A DNA stretch of 40,465 bases from Lachnospiraceae bacterium (GTDB lineage: Bacteria > Bacillota > Clostridia > Lachnospirales > Lachnospiraceae), in assembly GCA_016286035.1 (NCBI GenBank), contig JAEERY010000031.1, positions 1 to 40,465 on the forward strand, given 5' to 3'. The notes under the pieces are model-generated. The model saw only the letters and a list, made by a program, of their open reading frames with translations. It was not told the DNA's origin and ran no database searches. A program made the position numbers and the translations under genes. This document shows positions 8,698 to 17,516 of the stretch, one piece after another; the first letter of the stretch is position 1, and every line of letters begins with the position of its first letter.

Positions 8698-10428
8698 TCA
8701 CTGATCCCATGCCCAGTTCATATAAAAAGCCCTTCCAAGCTGAGAAGTGATGTATTCTCCTTTGTCCAAGAGCTGGCGTTCCATTGCAGTTACCACAACT
8801 CCGAAGATGTATTTGCCGCAAAATACGGGATATGCCGTATAACCTTTCGGACTTGCGGGAAGTTCCTCTCTTATAAAAATGTTTTCAACCGGAGTCTCCT
8901 GCTTTTCATTGGGTATGATATGCAGCTCCCTTGAACGGACAACACACTTAAGCTTAAGCGTAGAGGGAAATCTGACCTTTTTGTTCATCTCATAGATAAC
9001 GGGATCCTCAAACATATATAATGCCGAATTTGTAAATCCCAGCCTGTTATAATTGGCGATCACATTATCGACAGAATCAGCATTTGCAGCTTCAAGGCCC
9101 GTTGTCTGAATATTAAACTCAAATATATTCTCCCTGCCTAAGTTGTATCCTTTTGTCTCCATACGTCTGGCTATAGCCTGAGATTGTATGGCTTTATCCT
9201 TCATTCTGGCAAAGAGCCTGTTATTCTTTGAATTAACATATATTGATCTTTGTGAGGAATTCATTGCATGCTGCAGACGATCCACACTCTTTAAAAACTT
9301 GTTTGCATCGGTGTATTTCATCGCACCGTTTTCAAAGAAGATGTCTATGAGCTGTGCGATCTCCTTATACTGCTCATCACTCATGACCCTGTTCTTCATT
9401 GCAATGAGCATCTTTGAGAGAAACTCAAAAAACAGTCTTCTTAGATCTATGGCTCCACGGTCTATGATCTCTGACTTATATCTGTAAAGACAGTCGTCAA
9501 ACATCCTGTATATAAATGCCATGTCAACATTTAACATCTCCTTGGTCGTATACTCATACATCTCATAGTCAAGGGACCCTCTTCCGAAAAGCCTTGTCGG
9601 GATCTCAACAGAGTTCACTTCGTTTCCCGCAAGTTTTGCAAGCAAAAGCTCAAGAGCAGTCTGACCCAGAGTTGCCGAATCAGGACCGATAGAAGACAGT
9701 GAAGGCACCATCTCTCCTGCCATTCTCGTATTGTCAAATCCGAAGACCTTGATCTCTCTTCCCGGTGTAAGCCCTCTTCTTTTCATGACTTCGTAAAGGC
9801 CTACAGCAGACTGGTCATTTACGCAGAATATGGCCTGAACATCCGGATTTCTGTTAAGCAGGCGAAGAGAAGCTGCTTCACTTTTGACAGACATATTCGA
9901 TTTTTCATACTGTTTTTCACTGTACTCCAAACCGTTCTCTTCAAGACACTGAATAAATATCCTCTTTCTTTTCTGCGCATCTGCATTCTCATCCCTGCCG
10001 CCAAGCATACACAGCTTAGTGTAACCGCAGACTTTGACAAGATAATCTATGGTCTCCCTGATCCCCATCTCATCATTGTAGTTAACAGCAGTCTCTCCGG
10101 GAACATCAGCTGCCACGTAAACCTTCGGTATCTCCTGAAAGTTCTTGTATCTGCTTACGATATTCGTGTTGGGCAGAGTTACGATAAGGCCGTCAAACTT
10201 AACCATGTTTTCAAGGTCATATATGGAATTGTAAACACTCTTATACTGATGCAATCTGTCAAGAGGATCACTGCTGTCGTCCTGTCGTCCGGCGATGACT
10301 ATTATATTGATATCTTTTCTGCCGATACTCGCATGAACAACACTGTGTATTATCTCTTTTGCAAAATCGGTAAAGATATCCTCATGTATCAGACCTATCG
10401 TCTTGACATTTTCATTACTGCTTTTCAT
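8698..10428 (-). CDS. LacI/periplasmic-binding-like cytoplasmic sensor with C-terminal GAF-like region
   Basis: 576 residues. Residues about 8-285 have the LacI-type sugar-binding fold: TIGLIHEDIF, FDGLIVTLPN, the CVNDQSAVGLYEVMKRRG hinge segment and IKVFGFDNTRMA are typical. There is no N-terminal helix-turn-helix and no signal peptide, so this is a cytosolic sensor rather than a repressor or a transport-binding protein. The remainder (about 290-576) is a helical linker and a GAF-like end (YIFGVVVTAMERQLLDKG). In the divergent gene at 13178 a similar sensor plus GAF-like region continues into GGDEF; here the protein stops where GGDEF would begin. It sits between the FIST-EAL gene (28 bases) and the hybrid kinase (21 bases), so it may feed the kinase. 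The ligand is unknown. Confidence 0.75.
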   Translation of the reverse strand: MKSSNENVKTIGLIHEDIFTDFAKEIIHSVVHASIGRKDINIIVIAGRQDDSSDPLDRLHQYKSVYNSIYDLENMVKFDGLIVTLPNTNIVSRYKNFQEIPKVYVAADVPGETAVNYNDEMGIRETIDYLVKVCGYTKLCMLGGRDENADAQKRKRIFIQCLEENGLEYSEKQYEKSNMSVKSEAASLRLLNRNPDVQAIFCVNDQSAVGLYEVMKRRGLTPGREIKVFGFDNTRMAGEMVPSLSSIGPDSATLGQTALELLLAKLAGNEVNSVEIPTRLFGRGSLDYEMYEYTTKEMLNVDMAFIYRMFDDCLYRYKSEIIDRGAIDLRRLFFEFLSKMLIAMKNRVMSDEQYKEIAQLIDIFFENGAMKYTDANKFLKSVDRLQHAMNSSQRSIYVNSKNNRLFARMKDKAIQSQAIARRMETKGYNLGRENIFEFNIQTTGLEAANADSVDNVIANYNRLGFTNSALYMFEDPVIYEMNKKVRFPSTLKLKCVVRSRELHIIPNEKQETPVENIFIREELPASPKGYTAYPVFCGKYIFGVVVTAMERQLLDKGEYITSQLGRAFYMNWAWDQ

Positions 10429-10456
10429 CTAAGCTGTCCTTTTTTACACTCAAATA

Positions 10457-12979
10457 CTAGTCCAAAGTTACCTCAAGACTCGGAGACGGTTTCGAGAAAA
10501 GATATCCCTGTGAATAATCTATACCGTACCGATTGAGTTTTTTCTGTATCTCTTCATTCTCAACAAACTCGGCTACGATCTGTATTTCCCTTATACTCAG
10601 GTTCTTCCATCCCGATATCAGTGCAACGAGGTTTTCGGATTCCTGATCCTTGCAGCAGTTTCTTACTATCGAACCGTCTATCTTTATATAATCGGAATGT
10701 ATGTTTGCGATATGCTGAAGGTTTGAATATCCGCTTCCGAAATCATCGATGGATATAAGTCCTCCGAGCTTATGGATGCTGTCAACAAATCTTACGAGTG
10801 CATCATAATCGTCAACATCCTCGTTCTCCAGTATCTCGAAAACGAAATTATTGGGATACTTTGCCGTTGAGAGGAACTCATAGATATAATCGACTATCTC
10901 CGTATTCTTAATGTCACGCATACTTAAGTTTATGCTAACGCTCTTGTCTTTTATATTCTTAAAGATATCAAACACTTTGGTTATCATCATGAAGCTTAAT
11001 GAATCATAAAGAAGACCGAATGATCTTGCGACTTCCAAAAAGCTTCCTGGATAGTAGATGACACCGTTCTCGTCCTCAAGCCTCATAAGAGATTCAAAGT
11101 GATGTATCTCATGTTTCTTGTTGTCATATATACCCTGGAAATAAGGTATGACCTTGTCATGTGAGAGAGCATAGTTTATCACATTTACCATGTGATACTT
11201 TTCTCTTATGCTTTCCTCATCAAGAGTGTCATCTTCGGCATCCCTTACATAGAACTGGATATTCTTGTTCATCATCTCAAGACGCGCCATGTTGTAAACA
11301 GACTTGATGTTCTCGGAATTACACTCATTTACCACACAGAATACCGGTACTATCGCTATGCGGTCGTCACTTGATTCTGAGAGCAGTTTCTGAAGTATGT
11401 TCATGTCACGGACAAATCCCTGGAGCGATACTTTAAACGATGCTGCTCCTATTGCCACCTGCCATTTGTCTATAACATAGAATCTGTATCCCTTTTCTTT
11501 TGCGAACGAAGAACACCTTGAGACATAACTCTTATATGTGATATCGATCATGCCCTCCGAAAAGACGCTTCTCATACTGTTCGTATCAAGCACATCGATC
11601 AGACATACCCTGTCATATCCGTTGATCTTTATATCCATGTTCATAGCAGCGGCATTCGGTATTTCCTCATGTTCCGTATAAAGTATCTTTGACTCACAGT
11701 CCTTAGCTAATGACAGAATATCATCATCGGATCTGTTTTCATCTTTATATGATGCTGTCTCCACTTCCATGATGTAATCAAGAAGTTTTCGGTTGTCATA
11801 CGAAAGTGAATCCGCATTCGCAAAAACGTAGGGATTGTAAAGCTGTACCGCTTCTGTTTCACCAATGACTGACACAACGAATGTGCAGCTGGAAAATACA
11901 TTCACCCCGTTAACACAGGCTATCTCGCCTTCCGTAAGACATCCGCAGATATTTGAATTCTCATATATGGAGAGTTCCCATTTTACGCAGTTTGGATATA
12001 TGGCTGCCCTGTCCTTACAAGAATAGGCAAAGATGGTCTCAGCCTTCTCAAAGTTCTCAATCCTGCCAAACAAAGATCTGTTATCTGCCAGGTTCTTCCT
12101 GTCATATATAAACGATCTCTTTAACTTCTTGCCAACCTCTATATTGTGATTGGCGCACAGTTTATCATCGAAGTAACCTATCATTACAGGTATATCTTCG
12201 TATTCCGAATATACGAACGGGAAAAGGTTCGCAAGGCTGTGGTCCTCTCTTACCTTGTCTCCGATGCCTCTTCTGTACTGCTCACCTGCATTCACACCGT
12301 CAATGCTGATTATCTTGTTTCCGGCCATCTTGGTTATCTCAAGCTCGTCTCCTATAGACTGCGCTCCGGAAACATATGAAGTGTAACTTTCGACTTTCTC
12401 ACCGCTAAAGGAGGCAAAGATCATCCCGTTATCAGACCAGCACGTCTCATTAAAGACAAATCCTTTGCCTTCAAACTTCTTCTGAATGATATCGGAAGCT
12501 GTTGTGACTCCTCCTACCATCTGGACTCCCGGGAAATACTTGTTGCATCTGTCAACAAAATGATATGCCTCATAATATCCACCCGTCATAAATGTGAGTA
12601 AGAGTCTCGTCTCAGCATCATATGCCACATCCTTCAGATCGGCACATAGAGCATCCGGATCACGAGGTTTCCCCTTCTTGTCCTGAAGCGGCAGCAGTAC
12701 GCTTGCAACCCTTCCTTCATCCATCTGTGTGACAGATATCACACACTGGTCATAACTTAATCTTCCCGCATTGATAACAGCACTGGTACTTGTTCCGAAT
12801 ATATACGCATCGGGAACAAGGCTCTTTATGAACCTTGCCATATCCACCGCCTCATCTCCGTTATGAATAGCCGTATGGATACGTATCAGAATATCGCCCT
12901 TGCCCGAATCAAGCATGAGCTGTTTTAAGGTTTCCGCGAGTTTTGCTCTGGATATAAACTGGAAGTTCCATGTAAACAT
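10457..12979 (-). CDS. FIST-domain sensor with degenerate GGDEF and intact EAL phosphodiesterase
   Basis: An 840-residue soluble protein, first gene of the minus operon. Residues about 1-390 match FIST N and FIST C, a cytosolic ligand-sensing module thought to bind small molecules such as amino acids. About 480-610 is a degenerate GGDEF. The EAL domain (about 610-840) looks catalytically complete: FESLMRL (Glu near 629), SINLS, FEILEN, SIDDFGSGYSN (near 744), YIKIDGS, AEFVEN and SQGYLFSKP. The expected activity is hydrolysis of c-di-GMP to pGpG. It has no membrane helices. The GGAGG is 11 bases from the ATG, slightly far. It shares its upstream region with the divergent LacI-GGDEF cyclase, pairing a phosphodiesterase with a cyclase across one intergenic region. 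Confidence 0.88.
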   Translation of the reverse strand: MFTWNFQFISRAKLAETLKQLMLDSGKGDILIRIHTAIHNGDEAVDMARFIKSLVPDAYIFGTSTSAVINAGRLSYDQCVISVTQMDEGRVASVLLPLQDKKGKPRDPDALCADLKDVAYDAETRLLLTFMTGGYYEAYHFVDRCNKYFPGVQMVGGVTTASDIIQKKFEGKGFVFNETCWSDNGMIFASFSGEKVESYTSYVSGAQSIGDELEITKMAGNKIISIDGVNAGEQYRRGIGDKVREDHSLANLFPFVYSEYEDIPVMIGYFDDKLCANHNIEVGKKLKRSFIYDRKNLADNRSLFGRIENFEKAETIFAYSCKDRAAIYPNCVKWELSIYENSNICGCLTEGEIACVNGVNVFSSCTFVVSVIGETEAVQLYNPYVFANADSLSYDNRKLLDYIMEVETASYKDENRSDDDILSLAKDCESKILYTEHEEIPNAAAMNMDIKINGYDRVCLIDVLDTNSMRSVFSEGMIDITYKSYVSRCSSFAKEKGYRFYVIDKWQVAIGAASFKVSLQGFVRDMNILQKLLSESSDDRIAIVPVFCVVNECNSENIKSVYNMARLEMMNKNIQFYVRDAEDDTLDEESIREKYHMVNVINYALSHDKVIPYFQGIYDNKKHEIHHFESLMRLEDENGVIYYPGSFLEVARSFGLLYDSLSFMMITKVFDIFKNIKDKSVSINLSMRDIKNTEIVDYIYEFLSTAKYPNNFVFEILENEDVDDYDALVRFVDSIHKLGGLISIDDFGSGYSNLQHIANIHSDYIKIDGSIVRNCCKDQESENLVALISGWKNLSIREIQIVAEFVENEEIQKKLNRYGIDYSQGYLFSKPSPSLEVTLD

Positions 12980-13027
12980 ATATGATCAGTCCTCCATGAC
13001 TTTTGCCTTCATTGCATATACATAAAT

Positions 13028-13036
13028 AATATATCA
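13028..13036 (-). promoter_or_regulatory. Extended -10 promoter of the minus c-di-GMP operon
   Basis: The minus strand reads TGA-TATATT, an extended -10 element, without a clear -35 at 16-18 bases. Transcription would begin near 13021, giving a 42-nt leader. It resembles the TGA-TATAAT element in front of the plus-strand gene at 15260. Confidence 0.45.
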
Positions 13037-13124
13037 CAAAAAGTGTAACAAAATCCTATTAAACAGCCTAAAATGTGCAATTTTTTAAGTTTTTCTCTGT
13101 TTTATTCCGATAATTATTGTAAGT

Positions 13125-13153
13125 TTGCCCGCTATGTTTTATTATTCTATTAT
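13125..13153 (+). promoter_or_regulatory. Possible promoter of the LacI-GGDEF gene
   Basis: TTGCCC and TATTAT are separated by 17 bases and lie 25 bases before the ATG. The -35 match is only three of six, so this is tentative. It is divergent from the promoter at 13028. Confidence 0.35.
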
Positions 13154-13177
13154 GGGGAGTTTATACAGGGAGCTTAT

Positions 13178-15076
13178 ATGAAGAAGAAAATCGCTGTATT
13201 CACAACCGGCTGGGGCAGTGAGATACTGTCGCAATTCCTTACGGGGATGGTTCGTTCTCTTGAAAAAGAGAGCGTCGATCTCTTTCTTTTTCTATGCTAT
13301 CCGACATATATTGATACAGCTCCCATTAAAAAGGGCGAGCTGAACATCTTTACTCTTCCCGATCTCAAGGATTTTGATGGTGCCGTTGTTTTTGGAAGCG
13401 GTCTTGATTTTGGTGACGAGATAGATAAGATCATAGAACGCTGCAAGCGTGCTTCAGTCCCTGTTATCATGCAGGGAGCCAGACGTGAGGGAGTGAGCTA
13501 TATCGGTTCTGACAACTATATGGCCACAAAGACGATGTGTGAACATCTTCATTCAAAGCATAACGTGCATGATATCATATTCCTTGCAGGAACAAAGGAT
13601 TCTTTGGATTCACAGTTAAGACTGAAAGCTGTAACTGACTATCTGTACGAACAGGACCGTTCATCAGATCTTAAGGAAGTTTTCTATACCAAATGGGAAA
13701 ACGCTGAAGCAACACGTTATATCAATGAGTACTGCCAGTCAGGTAGAGCACTTCCCGATGCCTTTATATGCGCCAATGACGGTCTTGCCATGGAAACATG
13801 TATAACTCTTGGCAATAACGGCTACAACGTTCCTGATGATGTTATCGTTACCGGTTATGATTTCATAGATGACAGTCAGGTGTTCGATCCTTCGATAGCT
13901 TCCGTTGATCAGTGTTTCACCAAGATGGGCGAGGCCTGCGGAAATCTGTGGATCGATATAAAATCGGGAAAGACCGAATGCGAATCAGTTGTCATCGACT
14001 GTGAATTCATTCCCGGTGAGAGCTGTAACTGCTTTGAGCATAGAAACAGCGACATAATAAGAAGGCGTGTCGGCCGCGAAGCATTCAAAAAACGTGCAAG
14101 ATCGACCTACTTTAACAGAAAACTCAACCTTATAGACACAACCGTTCTTTCATGTCTGACATACCGCGAATTCAAGATGAGCCTTAACAGACTTCTTTCG
14201 GGCGATCATGACTTTGAAGGAGATTCTTTCCATATCCTGCTTGAGCCGAATTTCGGGCTCTCCATATACGATACAAACATTAAACTGCGTAAGTCAGGAT
14301 ACAGCAAATGTGTGGAAGTATTATATTCGACGGAAGACGGTACGGTCTATCCCGATGAACAGTTTTTCACAAAAGATCTTATTCCCGGATACAAAGAAGA
14401 CGCCGCCAATCATCTTTATGCTTTCCTTCCTCTTCACGAGGCGGATGATGCGTATGGTTATCTGATATTCAGAGACTGTATAGAAAAGCTTGATAACCAC
14501 TTCCTTTTGACCTACCAGAACCGTATGAGTCTGGTGTTTGACAAGTTCCGTCATGCGCTCAGCCTCGATCTTATAAACAAACGCCTCTTAGAGGTCATGA
14601 GACGAGATCCGCTAACCAATGTAAGCAACCGTATCGCATACGAAGATAAGGAAAAATATCTCCAGGCAGAGATAAACTCTGAAACAGGAAGCGAATTTGC
14701 AATAGCGGTGTTTGATGTCAACAACCTCAAACTGGTAAACGATTCCTACGGACATGATGCCGGAGATGAATATCTGATAAGAGCATGTCACTTAATATGC
14801 AACGTATTTAAACACAGTCCCGTTTACAGGATAGGCGGCGACGAGTTCGTGGCTGTACTTACCGGAAAAGATTACGATGACAGAGATCTTCTTTTAAAGG
14901 AAATGAATGAACGTATGAGTCCGTATACCAAAGAATTACCGCTTCCGCCGGATTTCATCTCCGTGGCCTGCGGAATATCGGCATATGACCCTAAAACCGA
15001 TCTTTCGATCCAGGATGTGGTAAAGCGTGCCGATGAAGCAATGTATAATAACAAAACAGTTATGAAATCAAGATGA
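13178..15076 (+). CDS. LacI-type sensor diguanylate cyclase
   Basis: 632 residues. An N-terminal LacI/periplasmic-binding-like domain (about 1-285: KKKIAVFTTGWGSEILSQF, FICANDGLAMETCITLGNNG, VIVTGYDFIDD) has no helix-turn-helix or signal peptide. A middle GAF-like region follows (about 300-465), then GGDEF (about 475-632) with RRDPLTNVSNR, FDVNNLKLVNDSYGH and an intact GGDEF near 552. The expected activity is condensation of two GTP to c-di-GMP. The RxxD product-inhibition site five residues before GGDEF is absent (KHSP there), so feedback inhibition is probably lost. I chose the ATG at 13178 because GGGAG is eight bases upstream and the fold begins there; an upstream ATG at 13073 would add 35 non-homologous residues. 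Divergent from the FIST-EAL operon. Confidence 0.88.
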   Translation: MKKKIAVFTTGWGSEILSQFLTGMVRSLEKESVDLFLFLCYPTYIDTAPIKKGELNIFTLPDLKDFDGAVVFGSGLDFGDEIDKIIERCKRASVPVIMQGARREGVSYIGSDNYMATKTMCEHLHSKHNVHDIIFLAGTKDSLDSQLRLKAVTDYLYEQDRSSDLKEVFYTKWENAEATRYINEYCQSGRALPDAFICANDGLAMETCITLGNNGYNVPDDVIVTGYDFIDDSQVFDPSIASVDQCFTKMGEACGNLWIDIKSGKTECESVVIDCEFIPGESCNCFEHRNSDIIRRRVGREAFKKRARSTYFNRKLNLIDTTVLSCLTYREFKMSLNRLLSGDHDFEGDSFHILLEPNFGLSIYDTNIKLRKSGYSKCVEVLYSTEDGTVYPDEQFFTKDLIPGYKEDAANHLYAFLPLHEADDAYGYLIFRDCIEKLDNHFLLTYQNRMSLVFDKFRHALSLDLINKRLLEVMRRDPLTNVSNRIAYEDKEKYLQAEINSETGSEFAIAVFDVNNLKLVNDSYGHDAGDEYLIRACHLICNVFKHSPVYRIGGDEFVAVLTGKDYDDRDLLLKEMNERMSPYTKELPLPPDFISVACGISAYDPKTDLSIQDVVKRADEAMYNNKTVMKSR

Positions 15077-15100
15077 GAGTGCTCAGGCACTCTTTTTCTT
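15077..15100 (+). terminator. Terminator of the LacI-GGDEF gene
   Basis: GAGTGC-TCAG-GCACTC (15077-15092) is followed by TTTTTCTT, directly behind the stop codon. This separates the gene from the next two cyclic-nucleotide genes. Confidence 0.85.
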
Positions 15101-15166
15101 CCTGCCAAATATACGCAGATTTGTTACATATAAGGTTCTATCATTATGTGGGTTAATGCGGCATTG

Positions 15167-15175
15167 TGATATAAT
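15167..15175 (+). promoter_or_regulatory. Extended -10 promoter of the paralogous GGDEF/EAL pair
   Basis: TGA-TATAAT is a perfect extended -10 element; no good -35 lies 16-18 bases upstream. Transcription would begin near 15182, with a leader of about 78 nt. Confidence 0.6.
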
Positions 15176-15259
15176 TACAGTTAAAGATTATCTAAGTCAT
15201 TATTACACAGGAAATGACAAAAAAGATATTTTATTGAAGGATTAGGTGCTACTTAAATC

Positions 15260-17506
15260 GTGAAAGGAGTTTCTAAGGATTACCAGGGATTTGTTGATTC
15301 TCTGTTTTCACCTACATGTGTCGTTTCTGTTGAAAAAACAGAAGGCGGTTACGGGGATATCCGTATCGTTTCGGCAAATAAAAAATACACCGATATGATC
15401 GACATGCGTGTCGCTCCCGAGAATAGCGGTGATTCTGATACTGATACAACTGCTTTTGTTCCCGGATCACTTTACACCGATTATTTTCCTAAAAACCGCA
15501 GCTTCGAGGATGTATGTTACAAAGCTGCTGTCTTAAAAAAGGAAAATCATACCTATGCACATCTGGATAAGATGGGATTATGGTTTGATATATATGCCAT
15601 GCCTCTTGACCAAGAGGATACGAACATCTTTTACTGTTCATATACTGCGACTCCCAGTCACTCTGCTGATGATATCCTGGATACCATCAACACTTCCCAG
15701 ACATCAAATGATGTCTTAAAGACCTGCATAAAACTGCATGAAGCCAACAATCTTAAAGCTGCGATGGAAAGCGTCATCAGTGATATACGTAACATCTGTA
15801 AGGCAGAGGGCTGTACCGTTCTTCTTATAAACTATGATGAAGAAGAATACTCGATCCTCGCGACAGACTATGTTCAAAACAGCAAGATCAAACGTGTGAC
15901 ACAGTTTAATAAGTTCTACGATATAGCGGCATCCTGGGAAAAGATGATCGGAGAAGAAGGCGACTGCATCATCGTAAAAGATGAAGATGACATGAACTAT
16001 ATCAGTAAGATAAATCATGCGTGGTATCTTACCCTCGTGGAAGCAGGAGTCAAAAGTGTTGTTCTGTTTCCTCTCAGACAGGGAAATGAACTGCTGGGAT
16101 TTATCTGGGCCATTAATTTTGATACACAGAATGCGCTTCGCATAAAGGAAACCCTGGAACTCACCACATTCTTTATCTCATCTCACATTGCAAGATACAA
16201 GGTTTTAAAGCGTCTTAAACATATGGGTTATACAGACACGCTCACAGGTCTGCCTAACCGTTTTGCATGTAATGAATATATATCCGAACTGATCACAAAA
16301 GATGAAAAGTTCGCTGTTGTTTCAATCGATCTTAACAACTTTAAGAGCATCAACGACACTCTGGGATTTGACGGAGGAAACAAGGTCCTCATTGAGGTTT
16401 CAAAACGCTGGAAAACAATATGTGAAGAAGAATTTGAAGATATGGAATTCTGTCTTACACGTACAGGTGCCGATGAGTTTATTTTGGTGATATCAGGCAA
16501 TAAGGCCGATCTAAAGATTGAAGATATCATTTCAAGATATGTTGAAGCGCTTAACGAGAATCTGACGATAGACGGCTATGATATATACGTGACCGCTAGT
16601 TTCGGTTATGCCGAGTATCCTTCTGATGCCAATACAACGGACACTCTTATCTCACGTGCCAATTCGGCCATGAAGGAGATAAAGAAAGTAAGAAGCAGCG
16701 AGCATATACTCCGCTTCACGCCGGATATATTAAAAGACGAGCATATACTCGAGATAGAGAACCTTATAAGGTCTGCAATCGAGAATGATACCATATACTT
16801 TAATCTTCAGCCCCAGTTTGATATGGATCATAAACTGCGAGGTTTTGAAGCCCTAGCCCGTATGAAGGATGTTAACGGCAATATTATAAGTCCTGGTGAA
16901 TTCATACCTGTCGCCGAAAAAGTCGGCCTCATTGACATGGTGGATGGCACCGTGTTCAAAAAGGCTGCTGATTTCTTTGGCAGACTGATGAATAAAACCA
17001 ATGCTGATCTTACACTGAGCATAAATGCATCAGTACGTCATCTGATGAAAAACGACTTTATCGAGGAGATACAGGATCTGCTTAAAACCAGTGGTATCCC
17101 GGCTGACAGACTCGAGATCGAGATCACAGAATCCATCATGATAGATTCAGAGAAAGCTCTGCAGCGTATAGAGGAGATCAAAAAGACCGGAGTACAGATA
17201 GCGATCGATGATTTCGGTACCGGTTACTCTTCTCTCAGCTACCTGAACAGATTCCCGGCAAACCTTTTAAAAGTAGATAAATCATTTATCGACAAGATGA
17301 ATACCAGCGAATCATCAAGACAGTACGTGGCTGAGATCATATCTATAGGTCATATCATGGGATTTGATGTTATATCCGAAGGAGTTGAAGAGCCTGAACA
17401 GCTTGAAACATTAAAGAGTATCGGCTGCGATTATATTCAGGGATACATATGGGGGCGTCCGCTGTCAGCCGAAGATGCTGAAAAACTGGTCACCGGACAG
17501 GCATGA
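15260..17506 (+). CDS. Sensor-GAF-GGDEF(degenerate)-EAL c-di-GMP phosphodiesterase
   Basis: 748 residues, soluble. The order is a PAS-like N-terminal domain (about 15-130), GAF (about 150-315), GGDEF (about 325-490) and EAL (about 500-745). The active-site loop reads TGADEF near residue 402, so cyclase activity is doubtful. EAL is complete: FEALARM near 529, SINAS, EIEITES, IDDFGTGYSSL near 649, KVDKSF, SEGVEE and IQGYIWGRPL. Net output is probably c-di-GMP breakdown, with GADEF perhaps a GTP sensor (inference from other GGDEF-EAL proteins). An in-frame stop two codons upstream leaves the GTG at 15260 as the start; AGGTG lies 11 bases before it. The next gene is a paralogue over the first 310 residues and starts 10 bases later. 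Confidence 0.9.
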   Translation: MKGVSKDYQGFVDSLFSPTCVVSVEKTEGGYGDIRIVSANKKYTDMIDMRVAPENSGDSDTDTTAFVPGSLYTDYFPKNRSFEDVCYKAAVLKKENHTYAHLDKMGLWFDIYAMPLDQEDTNIFYCSYTATPSHSADDILDTINTSQTSNDVLKTCIKLHEANNLKAAMESVISDIRNICKAEGCTVLLINYDEEEYSILATDYVQNSKIKRVTQFNKFYDIAASWEKMIGEEGDCIIVKDEDDMNYISKINHAWYLTLVEAGVKSVVLFPLRQGNELLGFIWAINFDTQNALRIKETLELTTFFISSHIARYKVLKRLKHMGYTDTLTGLPNRFACNEYISELITKDEKFAVVSIDLNNFKSINDTLGFDGGNKVLIEVSKRWKTICEEEFEDMEFCLTRTGADEFILVISGNKADLKIEDIISRYVEALNENLTIDGYDIYVTASFGYAEYPSDANTTDTLISRANSAMKEIKKVRSSEHILRFTPDILKDEHILEIENLIRSAIENDTIYFNLQPQFDMDHKLRGFEALARMKDVNGNIISPGEFIPVAEKVGLIDMVDGTVFKKAADFFGRLMNKTNADLTLSINASVRHLMKNDFIEEIQDLLKTSGIPADRLEIEITESIMIDSEKALQRIEEIKKTGVQIAIDDFGTGYSSLSYLNRFPANLLKVDKSFIDKMNTSESSRQYVAEIISIGHIMGFDVISEGVEEPEQLETLKSIGCDYIQGYIWGRPLSAEDAEKLVTGQA

Positions 17507-17516
17507 GGAGAATGAG

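Noticed and set aside
8698-10428. LacI-family transcriptional repressor
   Set aside because: The N-terminal DNA-binding helix-turn-helix is absent; the protein starts directly with the sensor fold.
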